From the NCBI GenBank assembly GCA_039621445.1, contig CP154956.1, positions 26,395,744 through 26,459,743 of the forward strand: 64,000 nucleotides of DNA, written 5' to 3'. Source of the DNA: Euglena gracilis. Lineage: Eukaryota; Euglenida; Euglenophyceae; Euglenales. Made by a program: the position numbers and the translations under genes. Positions 46,500 to 57,871 of the stretch are shown here, piece after piece. The notes beneath the pieces were generated by a model. It worked only from the letters and a program-made list of their open reading frames with translations, did not search any database and was not told where the DNA came from. Within the stretch, counting starts at the first letter, position 1, and every line of letters begins with the position of its first letter.

Positions 46500-49400
46500 T
46501 TATTTCATTAATGTTTGTGTTACACTCGCTTGGAATGCAAGGGGCACTGCCGCTGTGCTAACCCTTTCCCCCACGCAGGTCGCTGCTGACTTGCTTGTTT
46601 TCCATCCGTGGCCAACCCCCCTTCCATCTTCTTTAGCCCTGTCTTTAGAGCGGGTCCAAACGGGGATCCAGCCAGAGACTCCAGGTTCGGCAGAACCTGG
46701 CGTTGAGCGTCGCGCCATGCTGAAACGAATGCTGCAACTATTGAAAGAACGTGCGCCCACCAATGGTGACTGGTCCGCATTTTCCTGCACTATCGGAGTT
46801 GCTTTTTCCAATGGGCCAGCCGCCGTTCTGGCAAAATCATTTTTATAGGCAACGGCCACCGACGCCACAGCCACTGACTGTCCTGTCACAGGTGGCTGTG
46901 AGCGCGCCATCTGTGTCGGTTTTGTCTCCTGTGGTATCCGCTTTGCAGGAATGCCTACCTCTGGAGGAACAACCCTGGGCGGCCGCGCTCCAGGCTTCAG
47001 CATAGCGGCTTGCCGGCCCCGCCGCAACCCTCTGGTTCAGGTATGGGTGTTTTTCCGAATGAGCTCACAGTGAGGATTCATTTACCACCACCCCTCGTGC
47101 TTCCGTGGCCTTCTCTCTTAGCCGCAGTGTCAGCTTTTTTTTTTGCGACCATTGCCTTTGCGGCATGGCAGAAGCGCCTGGGTGAGCCATATGACGGGAG
47201 CATCCCCGTTGGGCAACGCGCCATTGCCTCGGTCACCAATCGTATGCGTAGTGGGGGATTTCTGAGGAATGATCCCGTCAGCCATGCTCCCCTCCACCGT
47301 CACTGGCGTGGTGGGAGCCGCCTAGCATGGGCAGGCTCTGGACCCAAGCGTCCTCGACTCAACCCTCAGCAGCCCTATCGCGAGCCTGAGCAATGGGAGA
47401 CCGGTGTACCTCCTCGAGGCACCGTCCCCCCACAGACTTTCCGCGAGCCCGAGCACTGGGAGACCAGCGGGACTTCTCGGCCCGCTGTCTCCCCTCGGCG
47501 CTCTTTCTCACCTGCCCAGGCACGGGCGCAGGGTTCGAACTCGACTGCCTCCTCGCGAGCAGTCGATTCGTTCCCCCCAGCCACGGCCCGCGGTACTGCC
47601 TCGGCTCTGCCTTTTCCCTGTGCCCCCGCCACTTCCTCCCTCTGCACCCGGCGCCGGCTCCGCAGACCGCCCCTGGCGAGCCTATGAAGCCCCACAATCG
47701 CAGTCGTATGCAGGGGCGGGATATCTGAGCTCGCCACGAACGTTCAAAACCCCCACCATTCTTCCCAACCCGTTGCTTCTAACGTTGTGGGGAATCTGTT
47801 CTTTTCTCTCAAGGGTCCCGCATTCTTTCAGTGAGAGGCTAACTGTTCTGAATGCACATTTAAGGAAATTACCAAGCGAAATGAAGTTATTTACAGGTCT
47901 CCATCCAACCCAGGAGTGTGGTTGGGGTTCTGTTGCCTGTTGGTTTTGCGGAAATGTGCAACATACTCCATACAATTGTAGCGAGTGGATTGCGACCATT
48001 CAGATACCTTTGTGTAACGCTGATATGGGGGCCAGGTATTTCATGTGGCTTTTTGAAGTATGGTCTGGGGAGGCCACCTTGAGAGATGCACTCGCAACCA
48101 TCCCGCTGCCTGCTCTCTTTTGGCTAGCCACATCTGTGGTCCGAGAGGCAAATGCTCTTTCGCTCATCAGTCACAGGGTGCGTTCCAAAACCCGTTTCAC
48201 GCCGCTTTTTTTTTAGGTCACACTCCGGCCATTTTCTGTTGTGATCTGGAAGGGGAAGCATTGATACCTTTGCCATGGATACTTTGGAAGGAGGGTTGTT
48301 CAGTTGGTTCACCCACGAGACTGCCGCCCAAAACGTGAGAAATGCAATCTGTGTTTTCGGCCCTCAACACACAAATTGTTTAGGTCTACAACTTTCTGAC
48401 TGTTCTGTGTATCCAAGGGTCAGCCCCAATCCTGGGCGAGAGGGCACCAAAACGTCGCCGGCATTATGAATGCACATCGATGTCTCTACTCCTATCCGAC
48501 AATCTCTGGGCTCCGATCTACAGTCGGACCTCCTAGGGAGGAATTTTTAGGGGTTCTCCTCACATTCGTTCTAAGAGGTTGATCAGGCTTCCCATCCCAG
48601 TCACCTCTCACAGGGTGTCCACCATTGCCACGCCCGTGGTCAGCCACGGAAGACCTGTTCCCTCCTGTTACACCCCCAACTGTTCTCCATTCGATTTTAG
48701 CCAGTTTGAATTGTGGCGGTGCCGCATAAAAATGCAGTTTTTGGCACTCGGAGATTGATGTGATATAGCTGTTATAGATGTTTATTTTTTTTCCTCCAAG
48801 AGGTTTCGGAGGCATTTGACGTCCATTTTTTCACAGCTTCCAAGTACCAAATTTTCTCCTGCACACCATTACGAAGGGGAGGAGGGGAAGCCAAGCTGGT
48901 ACGAAAGTCAATATTGAGGTTGTGTGTGCAAAAACCAGGTGCGTCGCAATTTTCCACAGTGATGTGTTTGGACGGTATTTTGGTGGTTGTCCTGCACTTC
49001 CTGCACTTCCCAACCAGTGCATTTTATCTTGGCAAACATTTACATTCCCTCTGGGTGTTTTCACAACACAGCAAAAAAAGGGGGGGGGGGCATTTGTTAC
49101 TGATCTTCTCCGGTTGAGGCCAGCACCTCTGATGGTCATGGGGCTTTCAACGAGGAAGTGGGAAAAACAAAGCCACCACGGCTCTTTCGGGCCCTTGGAC
49201 GAGAGGGGTTATGGGGTTCCCTGTTCATCCCCTATGTTTTTGGAGAAATCACAAAATTGCACGATACGACGGAGTCGGTTGATAGAAACTAAGGTCGCTT
49301 TTACACTACTGAGCATCTTTTCCCAAACAAGTCCACCTGACAAATTTATTGGGTTATGGATTATTTTGCAACGTCGCTGGTAGGGCGTCCTCGGTTGGAA

Positions 49401-52400
49401 GAAACGAGACGGCATTGGATGGAAAGGGCAAGATTGTGTGCGCAGGCAAAAGCGGGTGATCAAACCGCTCAGGCCATTGTAGATGAGATAGACCAAAATG
49501 AGGCTGATCGACTGGGAATGCTCAGTCTTAAGTTTATAAGTTTTAGTGCCTCCCAAACTTCTGGTGATTCTGTAGTGTCTAATTTGTTTGCCGCCAAGAG
49601 ACGCCAATTTCTGGTGTTACAATCAGCTCCAATGGCATTTTCTTCCCTTCTGAAAAAGCCTCATTTTTGAAGGAAGTTTTCATTCAAGCCCAGGAACTCT
49701 ATGGGATGGAGCCATAGCCATGGATCTCACATTTCTTCTCCAACACATGGAAACCTCCCAATCCACCAACCGTGGGGTTTAGCTGACGAGCCCCCCTGAC
49801 ATGATCAATTGTTGCGGATATGGACCACGGTATCCCCAGTCACTGACGACCAATCACACTCGATTTCTGGTTTGCGGTGTCTGCGGTGGATTTGCTCTCG
49901 GTTGCCGGGACGGCTCTGAGGCCTCCAGTGTTGACGGTCTTCCGCTTTCTGTTTTCAGGCAATCCCCCAGGTGGTATGGGACACTGTGGCACAATGGTCA
50001 CAAATTTTGCAAAAGGGGTCAACTTCTTTTTATTTGGATAACGGCAGCACACCTTTCTCTCCAAAAAAAAAACAGCCAACGTGGGCTGTTACACAATGCC
50101 AGGCCAATCATTTTGGAAACCAGTTTTTGAAGGCCCTAGGCGGCCTCAGTGTTTGGTCGGGTTGCTACGAGGGCGGAAGTCTATGGCTAGTTCCCTCCGT
50201 GGTATTCTTTTTCATTTCGCAAGGAGGTATCGCCGTTGCATTTTGCCTTGATGATGCGGTGGCTGTTGTATTTTTGGTGCCACAAGTCTGGTGCATTCTG
50301 GGTTGGAGATTGGGATGAGTCAAACATTTTTTGCAATCTTCGAAGGCAAGACCTGTCGGTTGCCTTTCGCTAATGGGATGCAATGAATTTTGGGCCGTGG
50401 GCTTCGAGGTTCTTCGATCGGCTGCAAGTGCAGACTCAAACCCCACATGGGCCGACGGAACCTCATGGTTGAGACAGGGAGGGGTTCAGGAGGACAGAAT
50501 GGGGGTTGGTCAGTTTTTGTGTCTTAAAGTTCTTCAGAGTGCTGCACTTCGCACTAGGGTTAAAGGCTTCCGTCATTCAAAACGAGAAAACTTCTTTCGT
50601 CGTCTTTTTCCGATGATAGCCGTTTGTTAGCAGTTCGGCGGAGGAGCCAGCCAGATTTGGACACCTCGACTGACATTGCTGTAAGTGTTGGGGCTACAGT
50701 GAACGGTGAAAAATTGTGTGTGTACCATTTGTTATGGTCTATTGGTGGGATGGTCTACCAAACCACCTCCTTTCATTCCCGCCATGGCCCTGGGGCAACA
50801 TCTCCCTCCGCTCTGACCACTGTGAGGGTTCCCAGTGTGCTGGGTGAACACCCACTTGAGGCAATAAGACAGCTCGAGCAGGCCAGGACACATTGTGCCA
50901 GTAGAATACTCAGACACAGACCGAATCCCATTCTCATATTCCGGCTCCTCCAAGATTTCACTGTGTCTATTGGTGATTATCGGCTTGCTCCAATATCACT
51001 GCGCGAGCAGTGGGTGCACCCAGCACAGGTCCAAGTGCAAAAACCTGGGAGGAAATTGGCCCATTTACCCCTATGGTTTCCAAGATGTTTATTCTATTGC
51101 CCATCGCCCGAGGTGCTTTGCTTTCCCCCTGCTGCTATTTTGTTGGAGAGTCCGATTTGCTCTTTTGTTTACAGAGTGATGGCAAAGCAGGAGTGTGTAC
51201 ACAGCACAGCTGATGCAGGCTATGTGGTTCCACCCCCAAGCCTCGGATGAAGCATGGTCAGATGAATTTTGTCTTCATCAGATTGCAATTGATTACGCCT
51301 TGAGTTGGGAAGCCCCTGGTCTCGGCACTGACCCAATTGTGTCCAGGAACCAGCCTTGTGACGGATGGCTAGGTAAACGGCAGCATTTTTGGTTTTGCAA
51401 CAGTTCCTTTTGACACGGCAGGGACGTGTTTGGCAGCTGTGATGTGTGTGACCCCTGTTCTTGGGCTGCCAAGTGGCTTGCTAAGGGCCTGGCTGTACAC
51501 ATGCTGTACACTGCCAAGGGATCTTGTTGGCAGTCTGCCCTCATTCTATCAGACAATCTGTCCTGCTCTCTAAATGGATGCCTGCCGAAAACGCCACACT
51601 CCAAGTGCATTTCGCAGGTAATGAGTCATGTGGCTGAAATTTTCATCAAATTGGGTTGCCTGGAGGGGTTTATACCAGCACAACCTGCTATGCACGCACC
51701 TGGCCATGCATCATCAGCCCAATCTCATGCAGTTTCTTTGGCAAAACACAGCCTCTCAGCAACATTTTTCCCCTGATCTCCACATTTGTGTGGACTCCGA
51801 TGGGTGCCTGTGCCGGTTTTGTCCCAAAGTCCATATTTGACCATGTGTATCGGGAGCATCTGCCGTGCCTTGTTGGTTTCGCGGATGTTCTTCCCCTTCC
51901 TTTGAGTCGCACCCGGGAAAATCTGCTCCAAGATAATGTGCTGCACTGGAGCGTAATTGGTATGTGCTTTCGGATACCATCTGTGGCATTTTCACCTCAA
52001 TTTGATTTTTGTCCTTTTTTTGCCACAAGTCATCCATTTTGATGACTGTCCATCGGCGATGGGAGTGATGAAATTATTCCTTGCTTGTTGCATCAGTTTC
52101 TGAGAAACCACGGAGCAGCATGCGGTTGGACAGGAGGCTACCCTTCTGGACCCCTACACAGCCCGGATCATTATTGATGGCCAGCCGTTTTCGAGTTGCT
52201 TTTCTGTTTACGGATACTAAGTTGAAATGGGAGAAACCATCTGACACACTCGGGTCTCTCGTTGCTGGGGAGGAGGCGGCGCCATCCTCAAGCCGCCTGG
52301 CGTGGCTCCCTCAGAAGTAAATACATCCAAACGGTAGTTACCACTTTCTCTGCCACCAGTGTATCGCCGCCACAAGGCAAGGTTCATAGGAAATTTCGGG

Positions 52401-52794
52401 ATGAATGGGGGGATGCCCTGGTCCTTTAGCGCGGGACTGCTGGCACGTGTGCCCTGTCTTTGGCACACTGCTAGCAAGGGGCTTGTGCCCCCTTCGGCCG
52501 CACAGACTCTTTCTTCTGTATTTAGCCTCACCCCCCTTGCTTCACCAGCCGGCCAAGTAGCCCTGAGCTTGTCATCTTTCACCCGCTCCGAAAAGGGTTG
52601 TCCTAGGAAGAAGACCTAGCAGTGAAGAACATGGCCATGGCAGAACACAAGAAGATCACCAAAAACCAGCCAACATGCGTGTCGGCCGGATGGCTATACA
52701 ATCCACTGTCATTCCACCCATGGTCTGGTCTGGGCCCCCTGGGCTCAAAAAAAAAAAAAGGTCCACCGCCAAGGGCCCCGCAGGGTCCACTTCA
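46500..52794 (+). other. Unassigned region with broken ORFs, possible decayed retroelement
   Basis: Overlapping plus-strand ORFs (47010-47687, 47404-48216, 48922-49383, 49356-49670, 50624-51250, 51426-51776) are separated by stops and frame changes. The base composition resembles old coding sequence: no G/C runs, even GC. One ORF has a CCHC zinc knuckle. I found no YxDD, integrase or tyrosine recombinase signature. A minus-strand ORF of 175 codons (46500-47027) is an alternative reading of the start. Confidence 0.35.
47404..48216 (+). pseudogene. ORF with a CCHC zinc knuckle (Gag-like remnant?)
   Basis: The last third reads CWFCGNVQHTPYNC at 47938-47979, which fits C-x2-C-x4-H-x4-C, the knuckle of Gag and of some nucleic-acid-binding proteins. 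The region before it is Pro/Ser/Arg-rich and overlaps another plus-strand ORF in a different frame. Downstream the frame appears to shift near 48220, where a run of eight or nine T lies. Function inferred only from the knuckle. Confidence 0.3.
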
Positions 52795-53396
52795 TCAAGT
52801 GCCACATCGGCTGGGCGCTTCTTTCAACCGATAACCACCTCTGTCCTTGTGTGGACACCATTCTCCCGGAGGACCATTGCCAGCACGTCTCGTACTGCAT
52901 TGTGGCGCAAGACGAGTTTTTTTTTTGCAGCATAGCAAATGGTCGCCGAAGGGATCCAGGGAATCACCACACATGGGGCATGGGGCTCCGGATGCCCATG
53001 GGGAGATCTTGGCTCCAAGCCACCACCATAGCAGCAGGCGGTACTTTGTTGCTTGTATACGCATCCCCATTCCTTTGTTTGGGACCGTCTGTACCCAGGC
53101 TGTGGTGAGCGGCATGGATTGCAGGCGCAGCCGGCACTTGTCCCGGAGTGGGAGGACCTTCTTCGGGGCATCTTTTCGTGCTAGATGGACCTTATCTGAC
53201 CACCAACGTTGACTTCTGTGGTCATCCTCGACGTTCACCGGTTGCTTCCTCTCAACCCACTCTGGTAGTGGAGAGAACTGTGCGCCAAAAAATGCATTGC
53301 AGTTCCTTTGTGACCTCGATGAAATCCGATGGCGTTGTGCATGCTTGGGGTGGGAATTGGAGCAGCTGGAACTGTTTTAGTGCACACAAAATATAT

Positions 53397-53504
53397 AAAA
53401 ATCGTGGGCATAACCCGTATACAGGCCGTATAACGGGTCAAGGGTGCTGTAGGCGCCCTTGACCCGTTATACGGCCTGTATACGGGTTATAGCCCACGAT
53501 TTTT
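53397..53504. repeat. Outer hairpin of element A
   Basis: Arms of about 50 bases start AAAAATCGTGGGC and contain ATAACCCGTATACAGGCCG. They differ by one insertion and one mismatch and are separated by about 5 bases. The core GTATACAGGCCGTATA carries the A-type half-site ATACAG. The matching hairpin of element B keeps the AAAAATCGT and AACCCG flanks but not the core. Confidence 0.92.
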
Positions 53505-53616
53505 CTGTAACCGTTAATTAAGAGGCCCGGCGCCTGCCCTGTATTTCGTTGATGTGCTTCACGCCATGGTTTCGGGCACTTTTGGGGCTTTTTTTGCCCA
53601 AAATTTTCAAAAAATC

Positions 53617-53703
53617 CAATTCACGAAATACAGCCTGTATTTCGTGAATACCCAATTCACAAATACAGCCTGTATTCGTGAATTGAAAATAACGCCCTGT
53701 ATT
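53617..53703. repeat. Inner palindromic direct repeat of element A, left copy
   Basis: Two successive palindromes, CACGAAATACAG/CTGTATTTCGTG and CACAAATACAG/CTGTATTCGTG, then CGCCCTGTATT. The right copy at 54468-54554 has the same orientation and is nearly identical over 87 bases. Confidence 0.92.
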
Positions 53704-53980
53704 CCGTGAATTGAAACCAAAATGTGAAAACATTGTCCAGATGACCCGGAACACATTGATAACACACCCCTGGTCCTGGAAAATGAGATATGGATGTAAG
53801 GCCAAGTTATAGGGAGGCACTTTGGGGGGGGGGGCGGTGCCGAAGGCGGCCGGTCCCCCCGCAAAGGCCCCCCACAATGCTCTTTGTTTTTTAGAGCTTT
53901 TTAGTGCTATTTTCGCACCTTCACACCGTGTTTCTCCTCACTCTGTTCTCCAAAAAATAGCGAAGAAAGCGGCAAACACC

Positions 53981-54313
53981 ATGGACAGAACGTTGACGCA
54001 ACCCCCAAAAGTTGCTGAATTTTTGGCCACAATTAAGCAGGGTTGGGAGAACAGAAAGAACCCTGCCGTTGACCCCCTGCACGATAACCTTCTGCTGGAG
54101 GCTGCCAAAAAGAAAGCGTCCGGAATGGCAGGGACAGAGCAATCCGCATTTGCTCACCTCCTTGAAATCGAGTGCAGTGCGATGCTTGTTCCCTTTCATA
54201 CCACTGGTGTTGTGTGCATTTATGCCATGAGCCCGAACATGGGTCATGGGTGTGTCATTCGTGCAAACCTCGTCAGCTTTCCCAGCATAAATCCACGGCA
54301 CTTTGCTATTTGA
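53981..54313 (+). CDS. Small conserved ORF of element A
   Basis: The ORF has 110 codons from the ATG at 53981 (context CACCATGG) to TGA at 54311-54313; the frame is open upstream to 53822. It reads MDRTLTQPPKVAEFLATIKQ, then NPAVDPLHDNLLLEAAKKKA and AFAHLLEIE. The stretch from just before this Met to LLEIE matches the element B ORF residue by residue at about 40 percent by eye. It looks like a small helical, basic protein. I recognise no family. A DNA-binding role at the element's palindromes is a guess from context. Confidence 0.6.
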   Translation: MDRTLTQPPKVAEFLATIKQGWENRKNPAVDPLHDNLLLEAAKKKASGMAGTEQSAFAHLLEIECSAMLVPFHTTGVVCIYAMSPNMGHGCVIRANLVSFPSINPRHFAI

Positions 54314-54467
54314 CGTTTCACTAGTTGTGCACCGCCCTCATTTATCACCGAGGACATGCCATTTAATTTTCTTTTGCTTTGTGCATTTGGTTTTTTTCTG
54401 AATTACTTCAGACGATGTGATGCAAGAAGGTTTCTAGTTTCAGAAGCTGTTTAAAAAAAAAAAAATA

Positions 54468-54554
54468 CAATTCACGAAATACAGCCTGTATTTCGTGAAT
54501 ACCCAATTCACAAATACAGCCTGTATTCGTGAATTGAAAATAACGCCCTGTATT
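54468..54554. repeat. Inner palindromic direct repeat of element A, right copy
   Basis: Nearly identical to 53617-53703. It follows a run of 13 A and leads directly into the right terminal inverted repeat. Every half-site again reads ATACAG or CTGTAT. Confidence 0.92.
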
Positions 54555-55329
54555 TCGTGTTCACACCCACGAAATACAGGGCAGGCGCCGGGCCTCAATT
54601 CACGGTTACTGCCTGCCATCCGTGCTGGTGCTTAGAGGACGGTGGGGACCTTGATTCCCAGCCCTGCCATCCGGAGTGGTAAGCTGCATTGGGCCCACTG
54701 GGATTCACTTGTCGATGGCTGGCCGATGGATGCTCTGCGGATGACCCAATCTACTGCTTGAAGAGGGCCCTGCAAGGCGTCTGACCGCAAAGCGCGAAGG
54801 AAATGCATGACCTTGCAAGCATCCAGACTGTACCGGAGCAAAATGTGTTGGCACTGTGGGTCGCCCAGGTTGCTCAAGACGTGGCACAATTCTTCAATTT
54901 TGTCCACTGCAGCTTGCGTCTCCTTCTTGCGAAACGTCGTCGTGGTTGGGTGCTCCACCGAAAGCCGAGGACTCGCAACCCTTGCCCGGGCTCCCATGGG
55001 ACATGGGGAATGGAGCCGAGGAGTTGATGGGCCTCCAATGTTTGGTCCAACTGGGCTGGGCCCCAGAGGCGACACTTATGAATTCTGAAGGTTGAGCTGG
55101 ACACCCACATTGATGCTGCTCGTCTGGATGATTGCCAAGGTTGAAGCCAGTGCCTCCGGTGTCCCAACGGGGGTGTACGGGTCGCGGGCGGGGTCGCGGG
55201 GGGGTCGCGGGGGGGTCGCGGGGGGAATGTGGCAGATTTACGTGTGACCAATGTGACCTCACATACAACGTCACATGTGACCAACGTTTAGAACTTTTGG
55301 ATCCAAAAATCGATCCAATTGGGAATTTA

Positions 55330-55662
55330 TCACACATTTTTGGCAATTTTGATTCCTAATTCGACTGCCAATTCCAACTTAGGTGCCATTCTTGGTTCCC
55401 ACTGCGATGCTGAAACCCTCTGTGTGTGGGTCGCGGGGGGGTCGCGGGGGGGGGGGGGGGGCGGGGGGGGTGCACCCCCAACAAGATGCCCATCATCCAG
55501 GTACCACACATTCATTATCAAGTCACTCGTGAGCGTCATCACCACATCTTGCCAAGTCACGGCGAAGAAGAGGGGACCCAAAGGATCTGCTTGTTGCACC
55601 CCTTGTTCACTGGACATTTTGTGGCCTTGGAGGTACAATGCAGAGTGAGAAGCATAACACAA
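55330..55662 (-). pseudogene. Reverse transcriptase palm fragment with YLDD
   Basis: This frame holds GVQQADPLGPLFFAVTW (the GVQQGDPLGP motif with Gly to Ala) and NVWYLDDGHLVGGAP. It is the catalytic Asp pair of a reverse transcriptase. Directly after it the reading runs into Pro repeats encoded by a G/C homopolymer, and the upstream palm half is in another frame (55557-56066). Confidence 0.85.
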
Positions 55663-56585
55663 ACGGGCAGACGCTTCCAGCTCTGGGCCCGCTTGCGTAT
55701 TGCATTCAGGAGCGCTTGCCGATCAATGGCATTGAATGTGTTCTGCAGATCCACTTGGAGGATTGCCCAAGCATTGCCGCCTGCTTCCAGCAGTGCTTGC
55801 AATCCCTGTGCAATCGTCTCGCATGCCCCTTTCGTTGCAACGCCGCACTGCTTGTGGTGTAATTCTGCTGCACGTTGCTTCACACAGGTCGAAATCATCG
55901 CAAACTTGCCAACAAACCGACGGATTGTGTTTCCCACTGCAATGGGTCGCACATTCACGTCACCTGCTGGCCCGTCCTTCCGCAATGGAATCGGGCATGC
56001 TGAGGAGATGGCTGGAAGCCTCCTTGGGTAACGGAAATGGGTTGGAGACCAGCTCTGTGCACGCAACTTCTGGTCTTCTCGGGTGCATTTCTCTCAGCTT
56101 TGCTTGCACATTCAAGTCAAATGCAGCATGCAACCCATCAGACATCAAGTGTCGTACAGCCTTGCCAAATGCACCATCATCCATAAAGCCGTGCAACATG
56201 TTTGAGAATGGGACTTCTGGCAACCTTTCCACCTTGTCGTTCAAAGGTCACGGTGGACATGCCCTTCTGCATCTTGCAGTCTGGTTGTGGCAGGCCCCTG
56301 CAGTAGTCTTCCCACAAGGTCTCCTGCCTGGAAACAGTCAACCCGGGAGCGGATGAGTTGTGCAGCTTGCCCTTTGTGGCCTTTGCCACCTCTTGGGGAC
56401 CACAACGTCACCTTTTGGAAGATGGCCCAGTCTCGCAATGCTTCCCACGATCTTTCAGCGCAAAGTCGTTGCTGCACTCCAGCCCATGCCATACCCCAAA
56501 GAGGGATTGCCGCACGATGGCGGAACAATGGTCTCACTTTGTAAATAATTTCATGGATTGCGGCCGACATGCCAGGATTCGGAGA

Positions 56586-56679
56586 CTCCAAGGGGATGGT
56601 GCGATTGCTGTGCGACGTTGCCGAGGACGCAGCTCCAAGGGGATGGTGTGATTGCTGTGCGACGTTGCCGAGGACGCAG
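56586..56679. repeat. Tandem duplication of a 47-base unit
   Basis: CTCCAAGGGGATGGTGCGAT... is followed directly by a second copy with one visible difference (GTGCG to GTGTG). It falls in the N-terminal part of retrotransposon copy 1, near a switch to plus-strand retrotransposon sequence. Confidence 0.9.
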
Positions 56680-56789
56680 CTCGGCTCGGCGGCGGGTGGG
56701 CTGGCGATGGTTTTAAGCATCTGCTTATCCGCTTTGTATCCGCTTTGAGCATCAAAGTAATTCTATCTGCTCAAGCTGGATTGGGGCCC

Positions 56790-57200
56790 GTCCATCCAAG
56801 GCGGCAGGATTTGCCATCGACGGAGCGTCTTTCCACCTCATGCTGAAATGGCACTTGGGGCTGCCCATCATCTCCCTCAGCCTGGCCGGTTCCCCCTGCC
56901 CCCTCGGCTGTGGACAGGTCGTTGATCCTTTTGGGACCACGCTTTGTGCTGCCATAAGAACAAATTATGGGAACGTCACCACCGGGTGCAGCACTTCCTG
57001 GGATCCCAGCTGCAGGCACGGGATATTCCGCATGCATTGGAGATCTCGGTGGCCGCCGATCAAAAGCGGGACGCGGACATCTTCCTTCCCCACTGGTCCG
57101 ACGCTGCGTCCTGGGCCAGCCATCGATGTGGGCATCAACCACCCCTCCCCGCCCAGTGCCAGTTGGAGCCTCCCCGCCTAGTGGGAATTACTTCGCAGCA
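56790..57200 (+). mobile_element. Retrotransposon C-terminal fragment, plus strand
   Basis: In one frame FHLMLKWHLGLPI and CPLGCGQVVDPFG, then in another DHALCCHKNKLWERHHRV and KRDADIFLPHW, then a third with AIDVGINHPSP. The CPxxC...DPFGDHALCC order is the zinc-binding tail of the same family as copies 1-3. At least two frameshifts. It is opposite in orientation to the neighbouring copies. Confidence 0.75.
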
Positions 57201-57321
57201 GAGCCCTTAAGAAGACCACCAAATACGGAGGCCGCTGCCAAACCCGAGGTGCGCGATTCTCCCCCATGACCCTTAGTGTATGGGGTTCCTTCGGGGGAGA
57301 CAGCCAACGCGTATGGGAAGA

Positions 57322-57357
57322 ATTCCTGGCGCCACCGCCTCCGATGGCGCCAGGAAT
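57322..57357. repeat. Hairpin with 13-bp perfect arms
   Basis: ATTCCTGGCGCCA and TGGCGCCAGGAAT flank a 10-base loop. It lies inside a 65-codon plus-strand ORF (57280-57474) that I do not recognise. Confidence 0.8.
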
Positions 57358-57784
57358 GTCTTCCTGGTTGAACTGCAACAGGGTCTGTCATTGGCCCTGT
57401 TTTCCGGGGTGGCCGCCCAACTGGGTGCCCTCCTCATAACCAAGGAGCTGGGTCGCACCGTTGCTGCCTTCTGAGCACGTCGTCAGTAAGTGACCAGCCG
57501 GTGACCCTCCGCCACTGGTTTTCCATACACCCTGGCTCCCCTCACGCTCCGTCCAGTGGTAATGGACATGGCTTCGGCCAGGCGCTGAGTTCTGCACCCC
57601 CGTTCTCCACTACACCGCTCTTCTCTCTGCACATCCTTCCCTCCACCCGCCCTCCCCGAACAGGGGACCGACTGCTCACACAGCGCCGCTCATTTGTCAA
57701 CTTTCCCATGCGACTCTCTACTTTGATCACCGCCCTTCCCTTCTATATACATGTGTACACCCTGACTTTCCATGGGGCTTCCCC

Positions 57785-57871
57785 ATCTGTACACTAGCCT
57801 TCCCCCCGGAACACTTCAAATCCAGTAGGCTGCGCCACTGGTCGGTGGATTCGGTTCGCCCCACCACCGTT
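57785..57871 (-). repeat. Left member of an inverted repeat around retrotransposon copy 2
   Basis: Reverse-complemented, it reads AACGGTGGTGGGGCGAACCG then CAGCCTACTGGATTTGAAG and AAGGCTAGTGTACAGA. The right member at 60255-60343 matches over about 87 bases with few changes. Between them lies retrotransposon copy 2. Confidence 0.88.

Larger units (their letters stand above)
53397..54609 (+). mobile_element. Palindromic element A, inserted in retrotransposon copy 1
   Basis: Order: outer hairpin 53397-53504, 17-base spacer, terminal inverted repeat 53507-53549, inner palindromic direct repeat 53617-53703, ORF 53981-54313, second copy of the direct repeat 54468-54554, and the matching inverted repeat 54569-54609. 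The inner 28 bases of the terminal repeat (from GAGGCCC to TTTCGT) are identical at both ends. The retrotransposon thumb lies just outside on the right and its zinc-binding tail on the left, so the element split that copy. No clear target duplication is visible. It is related to element B by sequence and architecture. No known transposase is recognised. Confidence 0.75.
52795..56720 (-). mobile_element. Non-LTR retrotransposon copy 1, broken and interrupted
   Basis: Reading down from 56720: an N-terminal segment (WEALRDWAIFQKVTLWSPRG), RHLMSDGLHAAFDLNVQAKL (55960-56244), the RT palm motif ILQVDLQNTFNAIDRQALL (55557-56066), then in another frame GVQQADPLGPLFFA and YLDDG (YLDD at 55492-55503). 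A thumb segment ending MAGLGIKV (54632-55075) follows. After element A come QRWWSDKVHLARKDAP and CPMCGDSLDPFGDHLLCC (52927-52980). Several frameshifts and G-rich insertions near 55180-55230 and 55430-55480 break it. It encoded a reverse transcriptase with a zinc-binding C-terminus; it is dead. Confidence 0.85.

Noticed and set aside
46500-47027. 175-codon minus-strand ORF as a gene
   Set aside because: Composition is ordinary but there is no domain, no splice support, and a plus-strand series of ORFs covers the same DNA.
53397-54609. Element A as a Helitron
   Set aside because: It has a strong hairpin at one end, but it also has long terminal inverted repeats and no Rep/helicase ORF or 3' CTRR next to the hairpin.
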